Source: Chloranthus sessilifolius (Eukaryota > Streptophyta > Magnoliopsida > Chloranthales > Chloranthaceae). Taken from it: a stretch of 64,000 nt of DNA. The notes under the pieces were generated by a model. It saw only the letters and a list, made by a program, of their open reading frames with translations. It searched no databases and had not been told where the DNA came from. The position numbers and the translations under genes were made by a program. Positions 56,901 to 64,000 of this stretch are shown in pieces (position 1 is the first letter of the stretch; each line of letters starts with the position of its first letter). Location: assembly GCA_021018995.1 (NCBI GenBank), contig CM037589.1, positions 60,586,101-60,650,100 of the forward strand, in the 5' to 3' direction.

Positions 56901-59900
56901 ACAACATTTTGTTCTTGTCAAAGAACAGAAACTTTAAGAAGATCCCACATTGGGAAGACGCACACATGGAGAACCAAAGAAAGAAGAATCGGGGCCTAAA
57001 GAAGAAGGCTGTGAAAGAAAACATCACCGTCGACAATGGTCATTAATGATCAACTGTGAAATACAACATTATGTTCTTGTTGATCACAATATTATTACGG
57101 TCTACCGTAATGTAGATCACGAACGACCGTGAACCCCCGCACAGTCAACAGTCAATTAGAGTTCACACAAAACTTAAGTTGCGCGAAATTTCCTTTTAGA
57201 TTATTTTCGTATGTTTATTTAACGGTATTTTGGTCAACTATTTAATGTTATAAATAGTTGTAAAGACCATTATTGAGAGATGATGATTATTATGAATGAA
57301 AATTTATGTTTGAGGGAGCTTCTTTCAACTTGAAGAGTGATTCTTCGTTTTCCTGAGATAGGGTTTGGTGTCAAGCCAAGATTTTCTTTGGTGTGAGGCC
57401 AGGATTCTCCTTTATCTTCCACTGACTAGTGTAAGGTAATATTTTATTGTCTTTGTTTTTTATTAGAGCCTGAGAAAAAATCCGTTTTCCAATTTCTCTA
57501 TTGTTGCTGGATTACTTATTCTTTAAAATTCACCTTGATATTTTCCTAGCTTTTTTTTGTGTCAATCCAACCCTAGTTATTTTTTCTTCTATTAATTTTA
57601 TCTCCTTTGAGACATAAATCCTTCAAACTCCTAGAGATGAGTCGAGAGACATCACTTTTTATTATTGCTAGGTGTCCTAAACTAGAGGTAAAATCGAGTT
57701 CTATCATTAGAACCCTATTTTCTGAATTTGGAAGGGACCGCGATGAGGATTGAACACTAAATAAAATTAAACTTAATTGTCTGAATAATTTTCTTTTACA
57801 AGCCAGCTATTTCACTTTGAGTCTTTAACCCTATTGCAATGAACATAGCATAACCTACTATGCACTACCTTAGGGCCCATTTGGTTAGTGGAAGATGGAG
57901 GGATAGGAGATAAATCTCCAAAAAGATAAGTCATCTTCCGTGCTTGGGTTGCTTTTTTATGAGGATAGAAAGAGATCCATCCTCTGCCTTATTTATAGTC
58001 ATATCGTGCATCGTATCGTATATCGTAATCAGGAATTTTTGTTTCGTGTATCGTATCCTCTCGAGTATCATAAGATACACTTAGATTTTCATAAATATAT
58101 ACAAAAAATATACAAATATATACATAAAATTTAAAATAATATATATACCACGCTATGATCATTTTTGAAATACTAAGTGTCAAAGTCACTCATTTCCATC
58201 ATATGCCACATTAGAAGTTAAAATTTAAATCAAATAAATTGAACAAAACATTTCATTGGATTGATTATAAAATAAAAATGCAGTGACATATAATCAATGA
58301 CTTTTCAATTTTCACTATACAAAAAGGAACTCTACAGCTGAAAAAAATATAAGTGTTGTGTGAGTGTGTATCGTATGTATACTTGTATTATATATACTTG
58401 TATGATGTGTCTATCGAGTCCCAAATTCTACTTAAAGAAAATTCTAAACTTGTTTCTTTATATTACCAGCTTATAATCCCATTTTTTTTTTTAATGTAAA
58501 AAATAAAAAATTCCAAGTCTCCATTCTTCATCTCTATCCCCAATGTTAACACCAACATCTTTAGTAGTTAAATTATCATTTTTTAAATTTCTCTTTCTTT
58601 CCGTAGAGATCTTCCTCTTCCTTCTTTATTCTTGTCATTTTTTAAATATTTTTTTTAGATTAGAGTTAGGGTAAATAAGTGATACTTTTTTTAAACAAAC
58701 AAATGGTTATAACCGAAATCACATGTACCGTTCATATCGTGTATCGCAACGTATTGTATTGTGTCGTAATGTATATCGTAAGATACGGTTAGAATAAGAT
58801 ACACATGATAGATAAGTGTCATTTTCTATAGTATCGTATATCGTATCGCGTATCATATCGTGTATCATAAGAGATTGACAACCCTATTTATAGTAATAAA
58901 ATATTAATATATTATAATATTATTAGTATTAATTGTCATCTCCACTGTTGTCATATGCCATCGCATATACAATTATGCAATTGCACATGCCATCAGAAAG
59001 GGCTGGATCGCATATGCCATCATGGCATATGCGATCCAGGAAGTATGTCATCACATACAATTGTATGTCATGACATACCATGGCATACTTCTCCAACATT
59101 GATATTTTTTTTTTTGAGGCTTTTAGGCTTCCTCAAGCCTTATTAATAGGGGGTTTCTCTTCCTAATGCATATCACAACTCTCAAAGGTATGTTTTGAGT
59201 CTCTTTCCCTCTCTTTTGTATGACCACTTTATTTTTGTACTATTTGAACTTATTTTTTATATTTTCCCTTCTAATTTATGGGTTACATACTTATATTGTA
59301 TACTTTTATTTCTCATTCTGATTCTAGACACTACAAAATTAATAGAGCACAAAACTAACGCAAACATATTACTTTTTAATATGGGGAACTTTGAGAATTT
59401 TTGAGAATTTTTTGGATTTAAAAAAAAAAAAAAAAAAATATGTCATAGCATAATGGCATATGCGACCCGCATATGCGATGGCCCTATGCCATCACATATG
59501 GTCGCATATGTCATTTGACTGCATTGATCATCTCAATATATTAAGGATAACGATTCCCTCACTCTAGCCTCTAGTAATGGGAGACCATCTCATTACTTAA
59601 GTTGTGATTGGTACACGTTAGCAACCACCTATTAAAAAGTCACAATGTGAAAGCTCTAGACCTATCATAACTCAAGTAACGAGTTAGTCTCCGGTTACTC
59701 GAGTGAGGGGATCATTATCCATGTATCAATATATTAGTATATTATTATGAATTAATATGTAATATGATTATATTGTATTAATATTAATAAAACATTAATA
59801 TTGATATCTTAATTTTGACAAATCTTTGATAATTCAATTGCAATCAATTTACAGGCGACCTAAATGAAGGACATTAGTCTCCTAAACTGATCTTCCAGGT

Positions 59901-60240
59901 GAGTCAAACAGGATATTCCTACAACTATCTCCTTGGAGATCATCTACCAGAAAAACATCTCTCAGGAGATGACCATCTCCCGCGAGATGCATCTTCGGCA
60001 ACCACACGAGCCGTTAAAGAATAATATCAATCACAGATTGTGAGATATCACCCAGATAAATGTTGATGCCATATATTCAGAAACTAATTAACGCACGGCA
60101 ATGATCTCAAAATATGTTACATAATTAGCATCTGACACTAACTTGTATTAAATTTCAAATAACAAAATTACCTATCTGATCATGAATCGCCAATCAACAC
60201 CTGAATTTGGATTGTTAAGAAGAAGAGAGCTACAATAATC

Positions 60241-60271
<31 letters not shown>

Positions 60272-60469
60272 ACACGAAGAAAAGAAGAAAAACTCAGCTA
60301 AAATATAAAGATTTTAATATGCCAGAAAACTTACCTCCTTCAGATCGCCCCTTCGGGCGCCGACGTGAAGCAGAGTCCAACCTCTATCATCCCTCTCAAC
60401 AGAAAACCCAAACGAGCGCCCGCCGCTTGACAAGTACCTCCGAATCGGCTTCGGCTGCTCTTGCAGCAT
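50397..60469 (-). CDS. Ankyrin-repeat protein, phytochrome-interacting PIA1/PIA2 type (three exons)
   Basis: Spliced length is 519 bases, 172 residues plus stop, from exons 60469-60335, 51527-51356 and 50608-50397. Both introns are GT..AG and join frames exactly. Three ankyrin repeats are visible: about 28-58 ([20 protein letters not shown]), 66-96 ([26 protein letters not shown]) and 102-131 ([20 protein letters not shown]). A conserved tail follows: [20 protein letters not shown], ending in a Ser/Glu-rich stretch. Length and the GLEWAYE tail match the small plant family that includes Arabidopsis PIA1/PIA2, reported to bind phytochrome A and influence anthocyanin responses. Ankyrin repeats are protein-binding surfaces, with no enzyme activity expected. 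No lesion is seen in any exon. The 8.8-kb first intron is packed with transposons. The exact paralogue is not certain. Confidence 0.88.
50609..51355 (-). other. PIA-type gene, intron 2 (747 bp)
   Basis: GT..AG. It includes a CT-rich stretch near 50670-50685 (GA-rich on the coding strand). No element recognised. Confidence 0.75.
51356..51527 (-). CDS. PIA-type gene, exon 2 (57 codons + 1 base)
   Basis: Acceptor TTTTGCAG|GTGAAG at 51528/51527. It ends in GGCT|GTAAGT at 51356/51355, so the Trp codon TGG is split across intron 2. It encodes the rest of repeat 1 and all of repeat 2. Confidence 0.9.
51632..51652. repeat. Run of 21 G
   Basis: Poly-G on +, poly-C in the PIA pre-mRNA, about 105 bases upstream of the exon 2 acceptor. 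Run length may be a sequencing estimate. Confidence 0.8.
51700..51835. repeat. Diverged half copy of MITE family A
   Basis: GGTCACTTTTGGGGATGTGT, GCCATGTGGAATCAAG, AAAACGATCTCCATCGC and GATTCAAGGCAGTC match the family A right arm. Confidence 0.5.
51945..52245. repeat. Word-type repeat: GATACATATCGG
   Basis: TTTGATACGTATCGTCC, GATGATACATATCGG, ACCGATACATATCG (twice) and ATACGTATCAGTATCGG are iterated. The same short word appears on both strands. Confidence 0.55.
52985..53285. repeat. Word-type A/T-rich repeat with AAAAATCG / CGATTTT
   Basis: AAAAAATCGGCAAGG, AAAATCACGAAAAATG, AAAAAATCGCGATTTT and AAAATACACGTTTTAAATG recur. AATCGCGATT is a perfect palindrome inside. Confidence 0.4.
53320..53659 (-). 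pseudogene. hAT transposase relic (DUF659 region)
   Basis: On the - strand, [17 protein letters not shown] is followed after a frame change by [20 protein letters not shown], then [20 protein letters not shown] and LARLTVT. This matches the hAT DUF659 core (CAAHCLDLMLxDIGK ... FIYNHxxxLxxMRxFTxxxDLVRPxxTRF). The zf-BED and C-terminal dimerisation domains are missing. It is dead, and is the only transposase-derived sequence I found in the window. Confidence 0.7.
53715..54415. repeat. Word-type repeat: GAGCT / AGCTC
   Basis: Left (53740-53870) and right (54245-54400) parts are packed with AGCTCTAGCTCGGCTC, GAGCTTGAGCTGGGCTC and CTCGTAGCTC. The right end CTCATTGACAGGCCTAGG resembles inverted hAT-like ends. 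A (GA)n tract (53930-53962) and AT-rich sequence fill the middle. Confidence 0.55.
54437..54911. mobile_element. hAT-type MITE, 475 bp, copy 1
   Basis: Ends CAGTGTTACC and GGTAACACTTG are inverted. A perfect 8-bp duplication CATATTAC flanks it (54429-54436, 54912-54919). It shares most of its sequence with copy 2 but has three extra TTTAGGG units near 54817-54840. No ORF. Confidence 0.85.
56272..56739. mobile_element. hAT-type MITE, 468 bp, copy 2
   Basis: Ends CAATGTTACC and GGTAACACTA are inverted. A perfect 8-bp duplication GTGATTGA flanks it (56264-56271, 56740-56747). It is in the same orientation as copy 1, 1.4 kb away. Confidence 0.85.
56775..57090. repeat. 161-bp tandem duplication with palindromic words
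   Basis: CCCACATCGGGAAGAC (56783) and CCCACATTGGGAAGAC (56944) start two units, both continuing AGAAGAATCGGG, AAAGAAGAAGGC and GTGAAATACAACATT. CACGGTCGACCGTG (56865-56878) is a perfect 14-bp palindrome. TATAAATAGTTGTAAAG near 57249 downstream resembles an LTR promoter, so this may be part of an LTR, but no LTR ends are certain. Confidence 0.55.
57091..57869. other. Intron sequence, possible LTR remnant
   Basis: A TATA-like TTATAAATAGTTG near 57249 and a TGAGGCCAGGATTCTCC / TCAAGCCAAGATTTTC pair near 57375-57410 suggest an LTR transcript leader. No domain or boundary supports it. Confidence 0.3.
57990..58885. repeat. Word-type repeat: GTATCGTATC / GATACGATAC
   Basis: Two clusters (58000-58080 and 58730-58870) of CATCGTATCGTATATCG and TATCGCGTATCATATCGTG words enclose AT-rich DNA. 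The word is present on both strands. Confidence 0.5.
58930..59520. repeat. Word-type repeat: CATATGC / GCATATG
   Basis: Two clusters (58950-59095, 59440-59515) of GCATATGCCATC, GGCATATGCGATCC, CATCACATAC and TGGTCGCATATG words enclose 340 bp of AT-rich DNA. A long hairpin with CTGGATCGCATATGCCATCA against its inverse TGGCATATGCGATCCAG is at about 59003-59039. Confidence 0.55.
60242..60270. repeat. (TA)n microsatellite near the exon 1 donor
   Basis: About 13 TA units, 65 bases inside intron 1. Confidence 0.85.
60335..60469 (-). CDS. PIA-type gene, exon 1 (45 codons)
   Basis: ATG at 60469-60467. It reads [19 protein letters not shown], a Ser/Arg-rich head, then the start of ankyrin repeat 1. 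Donor GAG|GTAAGT at 60335/60334, phase 0. Confidence 0.88.
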
Positions 60470-60960
60470 AACTGAACCAAATTAAACAGCTCTAGATCTC
60501 TCAAGAATGGATCAAACACCGTTCAATACCTAAGAGAACCCTAATTATCTTCTAATCGATGTCGAAGAACAAGCCCTAGGCTTTACATATTTCCCAAGCT
60601 ATCAAGATTAGGAGGTTTACGGAGACACGAAGGAATGATTAGCCATGCCGTATGGTGAGAATGGATTCAAAACAGGGCCGAATACGAAGAAATTCTGAAA
60701 GATCGAAAGGGAAATAGAACAAAAACAAATCGAAAAGGAACTGATCATAATTGAAATTTAAATAGGGGAAGAAAGCAATAAATCGATGGGGAATCCGAGA
60801 AGGGAAGAAGAATTAGAGAAGTTTATAGGATCGTAAATTTGGAAAGGATTTGAGCGGGAGCATAACTATATATGAAGTTGCTCAACAGATAAGAAACCCT
60901 AGGTTGCTTCTACTTATTGGGGAGAGGAGAGAGAGAGATTAGGGCGGCGCCCGTGTGGGT
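60470..60960 (-). promoter_or_regulatory. 5' UTR and promoter region of the PIA-type gene
   Basis: A TATA-like CATATATAG on the - strand (60875-60867) lies about 400 bases before the ATG, and a GA/CT-rich tract near 60925-60940 is further upstream. Plausible leader sequence; the transcript start is unknown. Confidence 0.3.
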
Positions 60961-61141
60961 TTGGATACGACATAAGAGAGTTTTTTATATTATGGTTTTC
61001 AGAAGTAGGGGCGATGATACTGCTTCTCGACATCCATCACAAATTGGTCGGTTTGATATTCTATCAAGGCCGTTAGAGCCATAGAGATTAGGTGCTGTGT
61101 TTGTCTACAGCTTTGCCTAGAAGTGACTGAGTTTTTATATT
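60961..61141. other. Upstream intergenic DNA
   Basis: Nothing recognised. Confidence 0.35.
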
Positions 61142-61502
61142 ATTATTATGACCCCAAATTAATAAGGAATTAACTTCTCGCTCTATTAACGTGTAAGCAT
61201 ATTTGGAGTATTGGTTAACAAATGGTATCGGAGTTACAAAAGGGGCGCCTTGGGGGCCTCAAAGAGGGGTACTGGAGTGAAAGATGCCAGAGAGTGGGCA
61301 GCCGTGGAGTCCCCAGGAGGGGCGATATGAGAAAAGGGGTACCCAAGGGCTCCAAAGGGGTACAAAAGTGAGATCCGCCATAAACTAGGCCGCCGAGGAC
61401 GTCAACTGCGGAGCGTGGTGGTGTATTATGACCTCAAAGTAATAAAGAATTAACTTCACGGCTCCACTAATGCCTAATCCTTTTTTGGAGTACTAGTAAA
61501 CA
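61142..61502 (+). mobile_element. TRIM-like element, 361 bp
   Basis: Two similar terminal repeats (61142-61220 and 61422-61502, about 80 bp) share TATTATGACC(C/T)CAAA, AATAA(G/A)GAATTAACTTC and TTTGGAGTA, and end in TAACA / TAAACA. TGGTATCGGAG follows the left repeat by two bases, one mismatch from the initiator-Met tRNA primer site. The 201-bp interior is GC-rich with GGGG(C/T)AC words and no ORF. Target duplications are not evident. Confidence 0.55.
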
Positions 61503-61672
61503 TTCACGGGCAAAGCACGTGTTGCTCTATAAAATCATAAATATAATAATAAATTTATAAAATGAAAAAGGTCTATGGGTTCTAATGTATGGATGAACTT
61601 ATGCATTCAAATCTTATATCATATGTCACATGACACTTGATTCCATGATAGAGTTTTTTTGGAGATCGTGTG
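61503..61672. other. Intergenic DNA
   Basis: Nothing recognised. Confidence 0.35.
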
Positions 61673-63615
61673 TGTAGATACCCCTATTTTTCCTTATCGG
61701 AATATATTTTTTGTTCGGTCAATCTTTGACCTTCTTTTTAACTCTGATATGGGAATCATGCACTGAAACAATAATACATGACTGAACACAAGCTGAAACA
61801 ATAGCTTTGTAGCTCAAATCCTGAAATGGGTAGGCTTTATACTGAAATGATAGTATATAGTCGGAATGCAGACTGAAACAATAGTCCTGCATTTCATTCT
61901 AGAGACCAGACCCGGACAACCCCGAATTGAGCGCTTGAAATCCTGCACGTAATTCGATTGTGCGACAGACCACAAACGCGCAATCAGTCCCCCTTTGAGA
62001 CCAAATTTCCTTTCTCAAATTTATTCGAGACTCGATCACGCGCCTGATATCGAACGCGCAATCGAATTGAGCGCCACAAAACCAGCGCGCAATTGGCCTA
62101 CTCCCAACCTAGTCTCATTACCCTTAATCCCTAAGTTTCCTAAATTACGCGCTTATGACTAAACGCTTAATCAGATTGCGCACCTGCCATTACGTGCGCA
62201 ATTAATCCTAATTTTGTTAGGACTGAAAAACTCGCTGAGTAAGTCAGCCGGTCGCTCATTGAGTTGGTGACCGACTCAAAGCAATTAAGCGCTAAGAACC
62301 AGTCGTGTAATTCAATTAAACGCCTGAAATAAGGCGCGTAATTGAAGAAAAACCTATAAAATCTTTTTTTTTTCAAAAAGAGAGAGGCGGTTGGCAATTT
62401 TACGGGAGAGAATAGATTTTTTTGGAATTCCGAAACCAGAGAACTCCGAGAACCAACCCATAAAGCATCTTAATCATGGTTTCGAGATTCAAGCTTCGAA
62501 TCTTCGAGATTTCTCTCTACAGCCCCAACCCTAGGTAAGGATTTAAAATTTTAATTCGCAATCATAGCTTCTAATCTCTAGATCTAGGAATTCTATTAAT
62601 ATTTTTATTTTTAGTTTTAGACCGTAGCACTCATGTTCGGACCGAAATTCTATATATCTGGTTCCAGTTCTCCGTTTCTAGAACCAGTCCTTAATCCATC
62701 GGTCCAATATACCGATTTTAAACTTTAATTCAGTTCTAAAATCTCGATTTACAGTCCTATCGTTAATTTTTTATTCTAATCCTTCGATTCATAACCAATC
62801 TTTAATCATACGGCCTGATCTCCTGATTTCGAACCCGAATTCAGTACTAAAAATTTAATTTTAATTCTAAATTGCTTATTTTAACATCTCTAAAAAAATC
62901 CAAATATAATTTCAGTCTTATAATTCTAGTTTTACAATTTAATTCACAATCACTATTTTAAAATCAACTCTGAAAAATCCCAAAGCACTATTTTACGGTC
63001 CACAAATTCAGTTTATTTTCAATTTTAGCCACCCGATTTCCCCAATAGAGCTTATGGAGGGTACTCGGGAACGAGGCCAATCCTCCTTAGCATAGCGAAC
63101 CCAAACCCCCCTTTTCTTAGGAATTTTAGAATTGATTAATTGATTTAGTTTTTTACTTTTAGTACTATTGATTAGTAAGTTCATTCCAGTATGCTTAATT
63201 AATTAAGTGTCTTAAATCTTTGTATGACTGATTAATCTCTTTAGATCTGAATTTAATCGATCAATTCCTTGCTTCAATTATAATTAAATGAGATTAAATT
63301 CGTTACTTCAATTAGATTATCTAGCATTGTCAATTCATTGCTTCAATTAGAGATTTTTACAAAATTAGTTTGCTTATCTTAATCAGATTTGTAGAAAAAT
63401 TAGTTTATTTGTTTTAATTAGATGTTATTAGCATAAATTCTTTTGCTTAAATCAAAGTTTCAGCAAAAATTAGTCTTTTATTTCAGTCAGAATTCTGACA
63501 TTTTTTTTTACTTCAATTATTCTAAACACCGCATCGCTAGAGTCCACCAGGACAGAATTAGAAGCCACTGATTTAACGGGAACCGAGAGGAACCCAGAAA
63601 AAGCGCGCACCAATA
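61673..63615 (+). mobile_element. Probable Ty3/gypsy-type LTR, about 1.9 kb
   Basis: It begins TGTAGATACCCCTATTTTT, has a TATA box (CCTATAAAATC) near 62348 followed by a GA-rich leader, and ends with CCAGGACAGAATTAGAAGCC, GGGAACCGAGAGGAAC and AAAGCGCGCACC text, reminiscent of Tat-type LTRs. GTGTG flanks both sides (61668-61672, 63616-63620), but the right end is not CA, so boundaries are tentative. The 5' part repeats GCGCGTAATTG / CAATTGCGCG-like words, and CTGAAACAATAG recurs at 61760-61890. No internal coding part. Confidence 0.45.
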
Positions 63616-64000
63616 GTGTGCAATGTCATATGTCATCTATTAAAAAAAATTAATTTTTTTGTGGTCTAAACTTCAGCCAAAGTTTGGGTACTGCCTCACA
63701 CATTATAGCGCATTGAGTTTTTTTATTGTTTGACAACATTTTGGACCATGGATGTGTTGATAAAAAAATGGTATTGATAATGACTTTGAGGCACATAATT
63801 CACTACGTTGTCTTAAAGACAATAGATGCTCCCACTCTGTCGGATAAATAAATATGTAATAGGGTTCCCAGCAAATCTACCTTCAGGATACAACAGAGTC
63901 CGATCTTGCCAAGAATTATATGTTCTTTTCTAGATTGCACTTTCTAGAGAAAGAACCTGCCTTTGATACACAAAAAGATTTTTTTAAGAAAATAAGAAAG
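63616..64000. other. AT-rich end of window
   Basis: On the - strand around 63780-63960, words such as TGTATCCTGAAGGTAG and AACCCTATTACATATTTA recall copia LTR ends, but there are no boundaries. No gene. Confidence 0.3.

Larger units (their letters stand above)
57873..60013. mobile_element. Harbinger-like non-autonomous element, 2141 bp
   Basis: The left end GGGCCCATTTGGTTAG and the inverted right end CGGCTCGTGTGGTTGC align position by position, followed by similar GAAGATG. TTA flanks both sides (57870-57872, 60014-60016). The interior holds GTATCGTATC-word and CATATGCGAT-word repeats and no transposase. Confidence 0.5.
51528..60334 (-). other. PIA-type gene, intron 1 (8807 bp)
   Basis: GT..AG. 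It is filled with repeats: a 21-G run, ATATCGG-word repeat, hAT transposase relic, GAGCTC-word repeat, two 0.47-kb hAT elements, a 161-bp tandem duplication, and a 2.1-kb Harbinger-like element. The stretches 52270-52980 and 54920-56270 show nothing recognisable. Confidence 0.75.

Overview
This is nuclear DNA of a flowering plant. The evidence is two recognisable plant gene families, a spliced gene with GT..AG introns, and a dense load of plant-type transposable elements: Ty1/copia, Ty3/gypsy-type LTRs, L1 and RTE LINEs, TRIMs, hAT, PIF/Harbinger-like and Mutator-like elements. The window is AT-rich and gene-poor. I cannot place the species from sequence alone.

Only two genes look intact. (1) A single-exon F-box/kelch gene of the SKIP25/KUF1 family lies on the + strand at 31521-32627. 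(2) A three-exon ankyrin-repeat gene of the phytochrome-interacting ankyrin-repeat (PIA1/PIA2) type lies on the - strand. Its exons are 60469-60335, 51527-51356 and 50608-50397, and they splice to a 172-residue protein. Its first intron is 8.8 kb and full of transposons, so simple ORF calling misses the gene. A broken first-exon fragment of an OSCA/CSC1 channel gene (41902-41657, -) and a possible first exon of an unrecognised gene (44343-44215, -) are the other gene traces.

Layout. 1-5200: minisatellites, a small inverted-repeat element, LINE ends and an unidentified ORF. 5216-16070: a nested stack in which an L1 LINE is interrupted by two solo LTRs, one of 1547 bp with TSD GTGGG and one of about 2.0 kb with TSD GTTAG. 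The second LTR carries a whole but dead Ty1/copia element (8891-14959, TSD TAGTC). 17790-18835: a tandem array of TRIM LTR-PBS-internal units. 21539-22020: a solo LTR of the same copia superfamily. 22.9-31 kb: dispersed repeats and palindromic MITEs. 31.5-32.6 kb: the F-box gene. 32.8-37.3 kb: MITEs and a 22-bp minisatellite. 37.3-44.6 kb: mostly featureless AT-rich DNA with the OSCA fragment. 44.7-49.0 kb: a Mutator-like composite with an exact 90-bp tandem array, Tourist-like MITEs and a hAT element. 50.4-60.9 kb: the PIA gene with its TE-filled intron. 61.1-63.6 kb: a TRIM-like element and a probable gypsy-type LTR.

The two genes show no operon-like or functional linkage. Both families are tied to light-related signalling in Arabidopsis (KUF1 in karrikin/light responses, PIA in phytochrome binding), but they lie about 18 kb apart on opposite strands and I draw no conclusion from that. 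The most striking feature of the non-genic DNA is a set of dispersed elements built from short, self-complementary words repeated in both orientations.
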